From positions 1 to 64,000 of the forward strand of contig NZ_AMSS01000054.1 in NCBI RefSeq assembly GCF_000313935.1: a stretch of 64,000 nucleotides of DNA, in the 5' to 3' direction. How positions within the stretch are numbered: position 1 is the stretch's first letter; each line of letters opens with the position of its first letter. The stretch is from Acinetobacter sp. WC-141. Its GTDB lineage: Bacteria; Pseudomonadota; Gammaproteobacteria; Pseudomonadales; Moraxellaceae. The notes beneath the pieces were generated by a model. It saw only the letters and a program-made list of their open reading frames with translations. It had not been told where the DNA came from and made no database searches. A program made the translations under genes and the position numbers. Below, piece by piece: positions 18,882 to 28,850 of the stretch.

Positions 18882-20867
18882 TTAGATTAATAAAGTACGA
18901 ATATCTTTAAGAAGTTTCGTAAGTTTATTAGTAAAGCGAGCGGCATCTGCACCATTAATTACACGGTGGTCATAAGACAATGACAACGGCAACATTAATC
19001 GTGGGTCAAAGTCCTTACCGTTCCACACAGGCTGCATCGTTGCAGGTGAAATACCTAAAATTGCAACCTGTGGCCAGTTTACTAGCGGTGTAAATGATGT
19101 ACCACCAATCGAACCTAAACTTGTGATTGTGAAGTTCGCGCCTTGTAAGTCTTTCGGTGTTAATTTCTTATCACGCGCTTTCTTACTAAGCTCACCTAAC
19201 TCAATAGCAATTTGCTTAATTGATTTTTGGTCAGGATTACGTAGTACTGGTACTGTCAAACCATCCGGTGTTGCAACCGCAATACCCATATGAATTTCAT
19301 TACGAAGCAATACAGACTTTTGATCATCTGCCAAGTGACCAGCGAAATAAGGCTCTTCTTTCAACAAGTGCGCTAACGCTTTTGCAATGAATGCTAAGAT
19401 TGTTAGGCTAATACCTTGTTTCTTAAAGCCGTCTTTTAACTCACCACGCCAAGCTTCTAGCTCAGTGATATCAGCAAGGTCAAACTGGGTGACCTGTGGG
19501 ATATAGTTGTTTAGAGACAACTGTGGCACAGATACTTGCTGTAAACGAGTCATTGGCTTCACTTCACCGCCACCAAAAGCAGTAAAGTCAGGTAATGATG
19601 GTAATCCAGCTGGTGCTGCAGCAGCTTGAGCAACAGGCGCTGCTTGCGGTGCAGTTAAACGAGTCTTCACATATGCAAAGATATCTTCTTTAATAACACG
19701 ACCATGTTCACCAGAAGTTTTAACTTGTGATAAAACTACACCAAGCTCACGAGCAAGCTTACGCACAGCAGGGCCTGCATAAACTTTAGCGTTTTCAGCT
19801 TCTTGTTCTTTGGTTAATTTATCATTACCAGAAGAGGCTGGAGCAGATACAGCCTGAGTCGGAGCAGGAGTTGCCGCTTTAGGCGCTGCTGCCTGTGGAG
19901 CTGGAGCTGCTTCTGCTTTTGCCGCTGGTGCAGCAGCAGGTGCTTGGCCTTCAGCTTCAATTGTTGCAAGCAAAACACCTTGTGAAACCTGTTGGCCTGC
20001 TTGCAAGTGAATCGCTTTCACAACGCCTGCAACAGTACTTGGAACTTCAACAGTCGCTTTATCTGACTCAACCACAACAAGGCTTTGGTCTACATCAACT
20101 TTATCGCCAACTTGTACCAGAATTTCAGCAACAACTGCTTTATCTACACCCAAATCAGGAACGTTAATATCAACTGGTCCAGATTGAGTAGCAGCCGCAG
20201 CTACATTTTCTTGTTGAGCTGGTGCAGGTGCTGCCGCCGGAGCTGCTGTTGTAGGAGCAGATTCAGCCGGTGCACTTGATGCAGAGGTTGTTTTCACTTT
20301 AATGAGCACAACACCTTCTTTAACTGTATCGCCTTCTTTCACTTGAATGCTTTCTACAGTACCCGCAACACTGCTTGGTACTTCTACAGTTGCTTTGTCA
20401 GATTCCACAACAACGATGCTTTGTTCAACATCGATTTGCTCACCAACTTTTACTAAAATTTCACCAACGAGTGCTTTTTCAACACCAATGTCAGGAACTT
20501 GAACTTCCACCACTTGGCTAGTGGTTGCCGCTGCTGGTTGTGCAGCGGTTGAAGCCTGTTGTACCGCTGCCGGCGCTGCTGTTTGTTCAGCTACTGGGGT
20601 AGGTTTTTCAACTTCTTCTGCTTGAGCTACAGGTGCAGCACCTTCAGCTTCAAGTTCAAACAATACCGTACCTTCAGTTACGCTATCACCTTCTTTGATT
20701 AAGATGCTTTTTACAACACCTGCTGAAGTGCTAGGCACTTCAACAGAGGCTTTATCTGACTCAAGCAAAACAAGGCTGTCATTTTCAGCAATGCTGTCAC
20801 CAACTTTTACCAAAATTTCAGCAACAACTGCTTTATCTACGCCAATATCAGGGGTTTTAATTTGCAT
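18882..20867 (-). CDS. aceF: Pyruvate dehydrogenase E2, dihydrolipoamide acetyltransferase
   Basis: E2 transfers the acetyl group from the E1 lipoyl-thioester to CoA. The 661-residue protein has three tandem lipoyl domains, each with the lipoylated lysine in ESDKA(S/T)VEVPS, joined by Ala/Pro-rich flexible linkers. A peripheral-subunit binding domain (VYAGPAVRKLAREL, GRVIKEDI) and the catalytic domain follow. The active site is DHRVINGA, with Asn where E. coli has Asp. The same replacement is usual in Pseudomonas and Azotobacter E2p. The gene follows aceE by two bases and has its own terminator. Confidence 0.97.
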   Translation of the reverse strand: MQIKTPDIGVDKAVVAEILVKVGDSIAENDSLVLLESDKASVEVPSTSAGVVKSILIKEGDSVTEGTVLFELEAEGAAPVAQAEEVEKPTPVAEQTAAPAAVQQASTAAQPAAATTSQVVEVQVPDIGVEKALVGEILVKVGEQIDVEQSIVVVESDKATVEVPSSVAGTVESIQVKEGDTVKEGVVLIKVKTTSASSAPAESAPTTAAPAAAPAPAQQENVAAAATQSGPVDINVPDLGVDKAVVAEILVQVGDKVDVDQSLVVVESDKATVEVPSTVAGVVKAIHLQAGQQVSQGVLLATIEAEGQAPAAAPAAKAEAAPAPQAAAPKAATPAPTQAVSAPASSGNDKLTKEQEAENAKVYAGPAVRKLARELGVVLSQVKTSGEHGRVIKEDIFAYVKTRLTAPQAAPVAQAAAAPAGLPSLPDFTAFGGGEVKPMTRLQQVSVPQLSLNNYIPQVTQFDLADITELEAWRGELKDGFKKQGISLTILAFIAKALAHLLKEEPYFAGHLADDQKSVLLRNEIHMGIAVATPDGLTVPVLRNPDQKSIKQIAIELGELSKKARDKKLTPKDLQGANFTITSLGSIGGTSFTPLVNWPQVAILGISPATMQPVWNGKDFDPRLMLPLSLSYDHRVINGADAARFTNKLTKLLKDIRTLLI

Positions 20868-20869
20868 GC

Positions 20870-23587
20870 TTAGTTCCCCTCACCAGTTTGCGCTTCATTG
20901 TATTCAGCAACTGCCTGAACTTCTGGATGTGCTTGTGGAGCCCATGCCACTGGACGGTCAGTATCTAACTCAAAGTTAGAAATTGCATCTTTAACTAAAC
21001 GTGCATCCACTTCACCTTCGTCAGCTAATTTTTTCAAAGTAGCAACAACGATATGTGCAGCATCAACACCAAAGAAACTACGTAAGTTAGCACGTGTATC
21101 TGAGCGACCATAACCATCTGTACCCAATGCAACAAATGGGCGACCATCTGGAAGATAAGCACGGATTTGTTCGCTATACGCACGCATATGATCTGTTGCC
21201 GAAACAACAATTCCTTCTGTACCGCGTAATTGTTTAGATACCCAAGACTCTTTCACTTCTTCAGTAAGTGGGTGTAAGCGGTTGTATTCTTCACATGCCA
21301 TACCATCACGCGACAATTCATTGAAGCTTGTTACACTCCACACGTTTGAACGGATTTGGTATTCGTCACGTAAGATTTTCGCAGCTTTGATCACTTCACG
21401 AAGAATTACACCTGAACCGAGTAACTGAACAGTTGCTTTTTCATCTTTTTCGAACAAGTACATACCACGTTTAATGCCTTCCTCAGCGCCTTCAGGCATT
21501 GCAGGATGCTCGTAGTTTTCGTTCATTACAGTTAAGTAATAGAACACACGCTCTTGGTTCACGTACATACGTTGTAAACCGTCATGAACGATTACAGCCA
21601 ATTCGTAACCAAAACATGGGTCATAAGATACACAGTTAGGAATCGTGTTCGCCAAGATATGCGAATGACCATCTTGGTGCTGTAAACCTTCACCGTTCAA
21701 GGTGGTACGACCAGCAGTAGCACCTAACAAGAAACCTTGAGCTTGTGCATCACCAGCTGCCCATGCAATGTCACCAATACGTTGGAAACCAAACATTGAG
21801 TAGTACATATACATCGGAATCATTGGCAAGTTATTGGTTGAATAACTTGTTGCCAACGCAGCCCATGCGCTCATCGCACCAGCTTCGTTAATCCCTTCTT
21901 GAAGCATGTGACCGTCACTTGCTTCACGGTAATGCATTAACTGTTCTTGGTCTTCTGGGGTATATTTTTGACCGTGAGCTGCATAAATACCAAGCTGACG
22001 GAACATACCTTCTAGACCAAAAGTACGCGCTTCATCTGGAACGATTGGTACTACGCGGTCTTTAATTGCTTTTTCTTTAAGTAAAGCAGCAATTAAACGA
22101 ACCATCACCATAGTGGTAGATTGCTCTTTACCACCTGAACCATTTAATACAGCATCAAATACAGATAATTCAGGAATCGCTAAAATTTCACTCTCTTTAC
22201 GACGTGCAGGTAGGTAACCACCTAACGCTTCACGACGCGCCTTCATATACTTCATTTCTGGAGAGTTTTCACTTGGGCGGTAGAATGGAAGCTCTTCTAA
22301 CTTATCGTCTGTAAATGGAAGGTTAAAACGGTCACGTACATATTTCAAAGAATCGATCTGCATTTTTTTGATTTGGTGAGTTTTGTTCACCGCCTCAATT
22401 TCTTCAGACAAACCATAACCTTTAACAGTTTTCGCAAGAATAACTGTTGGTTGACCTTTGGCTTTCATTGCTTCTGCATAGGCAGCAAAAACTTTGTATG
22501 GGTCATGACCACCACGGTTAAGATTATCGATGTCTTCATCGCTTAAATCTTTTACAAGTTCCGCAGCTTCTGGGTACTTGCCAAAGAATTTCTCACGTGT
22601 ATATGCACCACCTTTCACTTGATAGCGTTGGTATTCACCATCAACTGTTTCTTCCATGACCGCTTTTAAAGCGCCTGAGCTGTCTTTTGCAAGAAGTGGA
22701 TCCCAATGACGGCCCCATACAACTTTAATTACACGCCAGCCCGCACCACGGAATAAAGATTCTAATTCTTGAATGATTTTACCATTACCACGTACAGGGC
22801 CATCTAGACGCTGTAAGTTACAGTTAACCACCCAGATCAAGTTATCAAGTTTTTCACGACCAGCAAGTGAAATTGCACCAGTACTTTCTGGCTCATCCAT
22901 CTCACCATCGCCAAGATATGCCCAGACTTTACGATCTTCTTCTTTGATCAAGCCACGGTTCATCAAATATTTCTGAATGTGTGCTTGATAAATCGACATG
23001 ATTGGACCAAGACCCATTGATACAGTTGGGAATTGCCAATAGTCCGGCATTAAATATGGATGTGGATAGCTTGGTAAACCGTTACCGCCAACTTCACGAC
23101 GGAAATTACTTAACTGTTCTTCAGTTAAACGTCCTTCAAGGAATGAACGTGCATAAATACCAGGAGCACAGTGTCCTTGGTAATAAATCATATCTCCGCC
23201 AAAGTTATCGCTGTTTGCGCGGAAGAAATGGTTAAAACCTACGTCATATAATGTTGCACTTGATGCGAAGCTCGCCAAGTGTCCACCTAAATCATCACCT
23301 GTTTTATTCGCACGAAGTACCATTGCTAAGGCATTCCAACGAATCAATGCACGAATACGGCGTTCCATATCTTGGTCGCCTGGCATTGCAGGTTGTTCTT
23401 CAACAGAAATTGTATTTAAGTAAGGTGTATTGAGACGTTGAATGGGAACATGCTTAGCAATTGCTTGTTGGTAAAGTTTTTCCAATAAGAATGCCGCGCG
23501 CTCAGTTCCCATATGTTGTAAAACTGAATCGAATGCATCTTGCCACTCTTGGGTTTCTTGTGCATCGGAGTCACCGTAAAACGCCAT
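20870..23587 (-). CDS. aceE: Pyruvate dehydrogenase E1 component, homodimeric type
   Basis: E1 decarboxylates pyruvate with thiamine diphosphate and acetylates the E2 lipoyl groups. The 905-residue protein shows the ThDP motif from YLGDGEMDEPES to VVNCNLQRLDG, and the active-site loops SDNFGGDMIYYQGH and GRTTLNGEGLQHQDGHSH (His residues of the catalytic channel). Length is normal (E. coli 887). It heads the aceE-aceF operon. The 249-base region upstream contains a leader with a GC-rich hairpin and the terminator of the upstream M23 gene. Confidence 0.97.
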   Translation of the reverse strand: MAFYGDSDAQETQEWQDAFDSVLQHMGTERAAFLLEKLYQQAIAKHVPIQRLNTPYLNTISVEEQPAMPGDQDMERRIRALIRWNALAMVLRANKTGDDLGGHLASFASSATLYDVGFNHFFRANSDNFGGDMIYYQGHCAPGIYARSFLEGRLTEEQLSNFRREVGGNGLPSYPHPYLMPDYWQFPTVSMGLGPIMSIYQAHIQKYLMNRGLIKEEDRKVWAYLGDGEMDEPESTGAISLAGREKLDNLIWVVNCNLQRLDGPVRGNGKIIQELESLFRGAGWRVIKVVWGRHWDPLLAKDSSGALKAVMEETVDGEYQRYQVKGGAYTREKFFGKYPEAAELVKDLSDEDIDNLNRGGHDPYKVFAAYAEAMKAKGQPTVILAKTVKGYGLSEEIEAVNKTHQIKKMQIDSLKYVRDRFNLPFTDDKLEELPFYRPSENSPEMKYMKARREALGGYLPARRKESEILAIPELSVFDAVLNGSGGKEQSTTMVMVRLIAALLKEKAIKDRVVPIVPDEARTFGLEGMFRQLGIYAAHGQKYTPEDQEQLMHYREASDGHMLQEGINEAGAMSAWAALATSYSTNNLPMIPMYMYYSMFGFQRIGDIAWAAGDAQAQGFLLGATAGRTTLNGEGLQHQDGHSHILANTIPNCVSYDPCFGYELAVIVHDGLQRMYVNQERVFYYLTVMNENYEHPAMPEGAEEGIKRGMYLFEKDEKATVQLLGSGVILREVIKAAKILRDEYQIRSNVWSVTSFNELSRDGMACEEYNRLHPLTEEVKESWVSKQLRGTEGIVVSATDHMRAYSEQIRAYLPDGRPFVALGTDGYGRSDTRANLRSFFGVDAAHIVVATLKKLADEGEVDARLVKDAISNFELDTDRPVAWAPQAHPEVQAVAEYNEAQTGEGN

Positions 23588-23639
23588 AATTCACCTGTTC
23601 CTTGTTCTTTAATCTACTTTGTATTTTTACCACGTTTTA

Positions 23640-23676
23640 CCCCTCTCTAGTTATTGCCACGGGTGAATGTGAGGGG
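23640..23676 (-). promoter_or_regulatory. GC-rich hairpin in aceE leader
   Basis: CCCCTC (23640-23645) pairs with GAGGGG (23671-23676). The stem lies about 53 bases upstream of the aceE start and stands out in an AT-rich region. It might be an operator for a GntR-type regulator or an RNA structure in the leader. Function unknown. Confidence 0.35.
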
Positions 23677-23729
23677 GGCCTATTATTTTCTGAATGAATA
23701 GTCATTGACCGAGCATTAAACAAAATAAC

Positions 23730-23757
23730 AAAAAAACGCCAATAATGGCGTTTTTTT
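23730..23757 (-). terminator. M23 peptidase gene terminator
   Basis: AAACGCCAATAATGGCGTTT with flanking A- and T-tracts, about 80 bases after the M23 stop on the minus strand and before the aceE leader. Confidence 0.85.
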
Positions 23758-23836
23758 ATACAATCTTTACGTTAAAAAAGGTTTAGCTTAGTTTTAGATT
23801 CATAAATTTAATAACCTTACCTTTTTAACTATGCTT

Positions 23837-24529
23837 TTATGGAAGCATTGCCAAGTAAGTAGTTGGATTCTTACGTTGACCATCTTTAACTACTTCATAG
23901 TGCAAATGTGGACCAGTACAGCGGCCAGTACAGCCTACATTGGCAATATGTTCACCAGCAGATACTTGGTCGCCTACACGTACCATTAAGCGCGAAGCAT
24001 GAGCATAGCGTGTTAAGTAGCCATTACCATGGTTAATTTCAACATATTGGCCATAGCCAGTGCCCCAACCAGATTTCGTTACAATACCTGGGCCTGTTGC
24101 ATAGATTGGTGTGCCACTCGGAGCAGCCATATCTAAACCGCCATGATGTTCGGCACGGCCACTCATTGTACGACCACCGAAGTTTGAAGAAACTCGTACA
24201 GTATCAGGAAGAGGATGAGCAATTAACCAAGAGTAAGCATTTGAAGAAGAGGCATTGAAAGAATTCTTCGCACTCGTATTGCCATATTTTTTTGCGAGCG
24301 ACTCATTGTTGAGCTCAACCGTTTTTTGGCGTAAGGTCACTGAAACTTTCGCACTCGCCGGAAGATCTAAATCGTCAGGATGGGTATATGAACCTTGAGA
24401 TAATGTTTTTGATAGTTGTTCCAATCGATCTGAATCAGTAGATTGGTTAATTGTTTGATAATCTGCAAAAGCAACTGATGCTGCCGAAGCGGCAAGTGAA
24501 AACGCTAATAAAATACGACGCGTGTGCAT
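23837..24529 (-). CDS. M23-family peptidoglycan metallopeptidase
   Basis: A 230-residue secreted protein with a signal peptide (cleavage near ASVAFA-DYQ) and a C-terminal LytM/M23 domain. Zinc ligands are in the HHGGLDMAAPSG motif (HxxxD) and in GPHLHYEV (HxH), with the extra active-site His in YAHAS, so the enzyme is probably catalytic rather than a degenerate activator. Expected action is cleavage of peptide cross-links in the periplasm. The unusual GCTGRCTG with two cysteines just before GPHLHYE is a common variant. It is divergently transcribed from the DUF721 gene. Confidence 0.92.
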   Translation of the reverse strand: MHTRRILLAFSLAASAASVAFADYQTINQSTDSDRLEQLSKTLSQGSYTHPDDLDLPASAKVSVTLRQKTVELNNESLAKKYGNTSAKNSFNASSSNAYSWLIAHPLPDTVRVSSNFGGRTMSGRAEHHGGLDMAAPSGTPIYATGPGIVTKSGWGTGYGQYVEINHGNGYLTRYAHASRLMVRVGDQVSAGEHIANVGCTGRCTGPHLHYEVVKDGQRKNPTTYLAMLP

Positions 24530-24636
24530 AAAAACCTCTTGAAACTGTTCTTACTCAAGTTCCTTATGATCTCTTCCTTGATATCAATCGAAATGAACGC
24601 TTAAGATGAAGACAAGAATCTATCCGAGAATGACCC

Positions 24637-25077
24637 ATGTCTAAACCCGATAACGTTTTTCAACAAACCGGAAAACACATAAAAACAGGAAACCTTACGT
24701 TTCTAACAACGCAAGTCGCGCAATGGCAAAGACTTACGAAAATTATCCAACCCTTATTGCCCCAACCGGAACAATGGCAGGTCGTGTGTTATCAAAATGG
24801 TTCTTTAATCATTACTGGTGAAAATCAAGCGATGATCAGTCAACTCAGTTATTTACAGAACCAATATGTATCTAAATTATCTCAACTTGAAGGGTTAAAA
24901 GACTTACAAAGAATTCAGGTTCGCTTGAGAAATAAAAATATTCCAAATCCACCCTCATCTGATCCATCTAAACCCATCCCCCCGGAAACACAAGAAATGT
25001 TACGTAGTGCAGCCGACTTTGTGAGCGACCCTAAGCTTAGCCAAGCTTTACTACGTTTGGCAAGCAATAAAAAATGA
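24637..25077 (+). CDS. DUF721/DciA-like protein
   Basis: The 146-residue protein has a DUF721 domain (about residues 20-105). This is the KH-like core of DciA, which helps load the replicative helicase DnaB in bacteria that lack DnaC. Visible features are QWQVVCYQNGSLIITGENQAM (strand-turn-strand) and the helix YLQNQYVSKLSQL. The C-terminal 40 residues are proline-rich, then helical. In other gammaproteobacteria a DUF721 gene sits beside lpxC and secA, as it does here beside lpxC. The ATG at 24637 is preceded by GAGAATGACCC. Function is by family only. Confidence 0.75.
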   Translation: MSKPDNVFQQTGKHIKTGNLTFLTTQVAQWQRLTKIIQPLLPQPEQWQVVCYQNGSLIITGENQAMISQLSYLQNQYVSKLSQLEGLKDLQRIQVRLRNKNIPNPPSSDPSKPIPPETQEMLRSAADFVSDPKLSQALLRLASNKK

Positions 25078-25174
25078 GGGGCTTTCTATTTCTTAATTAG
25101 AATCGTTCTTATTATGTGACGATAATCACACTTTACAACGTTACAATATAACGTAGCCAAGTAAAGACAATGAC

Positions 25175-26077
25175 TTATGTCACACTGACATATGGAATTG
25201 GACATTCATTCTCGTCATTAAATGTTACAATTTCATAATTACTTGGATCACTTTGAACATTGCGTAACAACTGATTATTTAAAGCATGTCCTGACTTATA
25301 GCCATCAAACTTGGCAATAATTTGATGACCAAGCAAATACAAATCACCTACTGCATCTAAAATCTTATGTCTTACAAATTCATCGGCGAAACGTAAACCT
25401 TCTTCGTTAACAACGCCTGTGTCATCTACACCAATCGCATTATCTAAACTTGCACCCAACGCTAAGTTATTTGCTTTGAGATAATCTAGATCTTTCATAA
25501 AACCAAAAGTACGAGCTTCACTTACTTCATATACAAATGTTTCAGTAGAAAAATCGATAGTGGCAGATTGATATTCTTTAGCAAATGCTGGATGGTCAAA
25601 ATCAATCGTAAAATTTAACTGAAAACCATTATGGGGGCTAAAAATTGCTTTTTTATCATCTATTAATGCTTCAACTGGCTTTAATATTCTTATAAATTTT
25701 TTCGGCGCATCCAGTTCGCGTAATCCACCTTGCATTAATAGGTAAATAAATGGACCAGCACTTCCATCCATAATCGGAACTTCAGACGCAGATACCTCAA
25801 CAATAAGGTTATCAATTCCCAAGCCTGCAATTGCGCTCATCACATGCTCAATTGTTCCAACTTTTATGTCACCAATCACTAAATTAGAGCACATAAAAGC
25901 TTCTTGAATGAGCAATGCATTCGCATGGATTTCAACAGGCGGATCTAAATCGATACGACGAAATACAATACCTCCATCCGCGGTATGTGGAATGAAATTG
26001 ATCATCACTTTTTGACCGCTATGAAGACCTATTCCACTCGCTTTTACCACACGATTGAGAGTACGTTGTTTCACCAT
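25175..26077 (-). CDS. lpxC: UDP-3-O-acyl-N-acetylglucosamine deacetylase
   Basis: LpxC is the zinc deacetylase that commits UDP-GlcNAc to lipid A. The 300-residue protein is full length and uninterrupted: N-terminal [17 protein letters not shown], zinc His in GTIEHVMSA (about 78), then [15 protein letters not shown] with the second His and Asp ligands, and catalytic SGHALNN. It is the last gene of the division/cell-wall group but is separated from ftsZ by a terminator at 26139-26172 and probably has its own promoter. In Acinetobacter, loss of lpxC gives LOS-deficient, colistin-resistant strains; this copy appears functional. Confidence 0.98.
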   Translation of the reverse strand: MVKQRTLNRVVKASGIGLHSGQKVMINFIPHTADGGIVFRRIDLDPPVEIHANALLIQEAFMCSNLVIGDIKVGTIEHVMSAIAGLGIDNLIVEVSASEVPIMDGSAGPFIYLLMQGGLRELDAPKKFIRILKPVEALIDDKKAIFSPHNGFQLNFTIDFDHPAFAKEYQSATIDFSTETFVYEVSEARTFGFMKDLDYLKANNLALGASLDNAIGVDDTGVVNEEGLRFADEFVRHKILDAVGDLYLLGHQIIAKFDGYKSGHALNNQLLRNVQSDPSNYEIVTFNDENECPIPYVSVT

Positions 26078-26138
26078 GCTTTGTAACTTCTTTTTTAAAA
26101 CCGCTATACGTTAGCATATTTAGTCATTGATCAAAAAC

Positions 26139-26172
26139 AAAAAAAGGCAGTGTTTAAACACTGCCTTTTTTA
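26139..26172 (-). terminator. ftsZ terminator
   Basis: AAAGGCAGTGTTTAAACACTGCCTTT is a perfect palindromic stem with flanking A- and T-tracts, 16 bases after the ftsZ stop. Confidence 0.92.
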
Positions 26173-26187
26173 AAATCTAATAATATT

Positions 26188-27363
26188 TTACTTACGTTGC
26201 TGATTTTTCAAGTAATCTTGAATACTCATTGGAGAAGAACGTGGAGAAGAACTTGCTGTGCTACTCACTTCATTGTCTGCATTTTGACGCTTATTAATTG
26301 CAGGAACGTCATCTTCATCAACAGATTGAGCTGATTGAGTCGATGCATGACTTACTGTATTACGTTTTCTTGGTTCTGCATCTGCTGCATTACGAGTTAA
26401 ACCAGTTGCAATCACTGTTACGCGTAATTCATCACGCGCATCTGGATCAAATACCGTACCGTAGAAGATTTCACCTTCATCAAGGTCAACAATCTGGTTC
26501 ACGACATCAGTAATGATTTCAGTTTCACGTAAAGTAATATCATCGCCGCCAGTAATGTTAATCAACACACCTTTAGCATTAATAATATTGACGTTATCAA
26601 GTAATGGACTACGAATTGCTTGTTCAGCAGCTTGACGTGCACGATCTTCACCACGACCTAAACCTGCACCCATCATGGCATAACCACGTGTACTCATTGC
26701 AGTTTTCAAATCGGCGAAGTCAAGGTTAATGTGACCACGATTTACAACAAGGTCAAAGATACTACGTACAGCGTTTAACAATACATCATCAGCTTTTTTA
26801 TAAGCATCTTTCATTGAAATATCGCCATATACGCTGAGTAAGCGTTGGTTAGGGATAATAATCAATGAATCAACATGTGCTTCAAGCGCTTCAATACCGC
26901 GTTCAGCAGACTTTAAACGGCGACGACCTTCAAAGTTAAATGGAGTTGTTACAACACCAACAGTCAAAATACCCATTTCTTTGGCAACTTCAGCCACCAC
27001 AGGTGCCGCGCCTGTACCCGTACCACCACCCATACCAGCGGTAACAAATACCATATCCGTACCTTCGAGGTGGTGACGAATAATTTCACGGCTTTCTTCT
27101 GCTGCAACTTGCCCCACTTCAGGGTTAGCACCAGCTCCTAGACCACGTGTGCTTTGCTCGCCTAACTGAATTTTGAAAGGTGCATTCATACAGTCCAGTG
27201 CTTGTTTGTCTGTATTGGCACAAACGAATTTAACACCTTGAATATCAGACTGCACCATATGTTGAACGGCATTACCGCCACCACCACCTACACCAAATAC
27301 AGTGAAACGGGCTTGACCGTTGCCATCGTTTAGTTCATCTTCTATAAATTCAAATGAGGCCAT
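26188..27363 (-). CDS. ftsZ: Cell division GTPase FtsZ
   Basis: FtsZ polymerises into the Z-ring that organises division. The 391-residue protein has the tubulin signature GGGTGTG (112-118), the N-terminal GVGGGGGNAV, T7-loop region NLDFADLKT, and the conserved C-terminal peptide SIQDYLKNQQRK, which binds FtsA and ZipA. A variable linker (about 325-375) precedes it. The upstream gap of 164 bases to ftsA probably carries a promoter of its own. Confidence 0.98.
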   Translation of the reverse strand: MASFEFIEDELNDGNGQARFTVFGVGGGGGNAVQHMVQSDIQGVKFVCANTDKQALDCMNAPFKIQLGEQSTRGLGAGANPEVGQVAAEESREIIRHHLEGTDMVFVTAGMGGGTGTGAAPVVAEVAKEMGILTVGVVTTPFNFEGRRRLKSAERGIEALEAHVDSLIIIPNQRLLSVYGDISMKDAYKKADDVLLNAVRSIFDLVVNRGHINLDFADLKTAMSTRGYAMMGAGLGRGEDRARQAAEQAIRSPLLDNVNIINAKGVLINITGGDDITLRETEIITDVVNQIVDLDEGEIFYGTVFDPDARDELRVTVIATGLTRNAADAEPRKRNTVSHASTQSAQSVDEDDVPAINKRQNADNEVSSTASSSPRSSPMSIQDYLKNQQRK

Positions 27364-27527
27364 GACCTTTAGGGTTCCTAATACATTATGGCAGTCACTT
27401 CAGCCCGTATACTGCCTTGATTTTCAAAAATAACTAATTTTAAGAATGCTGTGCAATACAAACCTTGTCAAGTACAGTGGTTTTCTCTTACAACTTCCTA
27501 ACAATTCTACCAATAAATCCATACATC

Positions 27528-28793
27528 CTAAAAAATGGCTTTTAGCTTGCTATTAAATGCATTCCAGCCATTTACCATTCGCTCCCATACCGAACGGTCA
27601 TTTGCCTCTTCAGGCTCTTCAACAGCTTCTTGCAACTCACTTTGGCTAAACATGAGCAAACCAGCTGCTGTTGCATACATCGAACGACGTAATGCTGCCT
27701 GATGTTGATCATCAGCATAAACCTGTAACGGCGGATTACCCAAATGGGCAGATACCCCCAGCATACGACGAGCCAAACTCACCATACCTTCGATTTGACA
27801 AGCATCTCCTGTCAACACTACACCATGGTATAAACCATGAATTGCGCCGCTCTGTTCGAGTTCATCGCGAATCTGGCTAAAGATCTCTTCATAACGGGCA
27901 ATAATAATTTCTGACAACTCAATTCGACTAATAGTTTGAGGGCCATCAATTCCTTCAACCTGAATCATGTGATCTGGCTTAACAGCACTTAAATCAACAC
28001 AACCATGCAGAATTTTAATTCGTTCAGCTTCTTCTGTCGTGGTTTGCAATACAGCAGCAATATCACGTGTAACGTGTTCACCACCGCGCTGCAATGTACG
28101 TGCCAGAGCTAAACGTCCATCCAGATAAACAGCAAGATTGGTAATGCCTGCGCCAATATCGACTAGACAAACACCATACTCTTTTTCATCTTTCAGCAAG
28201 CTTGCCTCAGCGGTTGCCAGACAAGATACCACCATTTTTTCAACCCCGATATTTGCACCTTTCATAGCGCGATCAAGGTTTTGCATAGTCGCTATAGGCA
28301 TCATCATGAGCTGATAATGTCCTGTCATACTATGGGCAGTCATATTAATTGGATTCTGCACCCATTCAGCAGAATCACCCAATTCAAAGCCTAACGGCAC
28401 TGCACTTGCTAAATAGTAATCAGAAGTCACATGACTTGCTTTTGCCAATTCTAACGCGCGCACGACTTCATTTGTTGTAATAACATGTGCTGGATTAGCA
28501 ACTGGTGTACGACCAGAGGCATAAAAACTTTGCAACTCGGTACTCGGAATCGATACCCATGCGCTATGAATGCGACATTCGGCCATATTTTCCGCTTCAG
28601 CAACAGCATTTTTAATCGCAGCGATGACTTTATCGAGGCTTACAATTTTTCCTTTATTCATGCCTCGATTGCGAGCAGTTGCCATACCGATAACTTGAAT
28701 GTTATCCGGCGCATGAATTTTTCCAATCAAAACTGAAACTTTATGTGTCCCAATGTCAATCGCAACAACTGAGGGAACAGCTTCACTCATCAC
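27528..28793 (-). CDS. ftsA: Cell division protein FtsA
   Basis: FtsA is an actin-like ATPase that tethers FtsZ to the membrane. The 421-residue protein has the phosphate-1 motif VVAIDIGTHKVS, SHUT/1C subdomain, phosphate-2 VCLVDIGAGITN, adenosine motif GVVLTGDA, and a C-terminal amphipathic helix WERMVNGWNAFNSKLKAIF for membrane targeting. Two consecutive ATGs begin the frame; either could start. It follows ftsQ in the conserved dcw order. Confidence 0.97.
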   Translation of the reverse strand: MMSEAVPSVVAIDIGTHKVSVLIGKIHAPDNIQVIGMATARNRGMNKGKIVSLDKVIAAIKNAVAEAENMAECRIHSAWVSIPSTELQSFYASGRTPVANPAHVITTNEVVRALELAKASHVTSDYYLASAVPLGFELGDSAEWVQNPINMTAHSMTGHYQLMMMPIATMQNLDRAMKGANIGVEKMVVSCLATAEASLLKDEKEYGVCLVDIGAGITNLAVYLDGRLALARTLQRGGEHVTRDIAAVLQTTTEEAERIKILHGCVDLSAVKPDHMIQVEGIDGPQTISRIELSEIIIARYEEIFSQIRDELEQSGAIHGLYHGVVLTGDACQIEGMVSLARRMLGVSAHLGNPPLQVYADDQHQAALRRSMYATAAGLLMFSQSELQEAVEEPEEANDRSVWERMVNGWNAFNSKLKAIF

Positions 28794-28850
28794 TCATACC
28801 ATTTCTTTGTTGTTTAATACCAGGCAAATTGCCTATTTTAAAGCCACGTA

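Noticed and set aside
19895..20279. Leucine/glutamine-rich plus-strand frames opposite aceF
   Set aside because: They arise from the Ala/Pro-rich linker codons of aceF read in reverse; low-complexity artefact.
18882..20867. Repeated DNA in aceF as a possible mobile or tandem repeat element
   Set aside because: The repetition is the three lipoyl domains and their linkers, normal for this protein.
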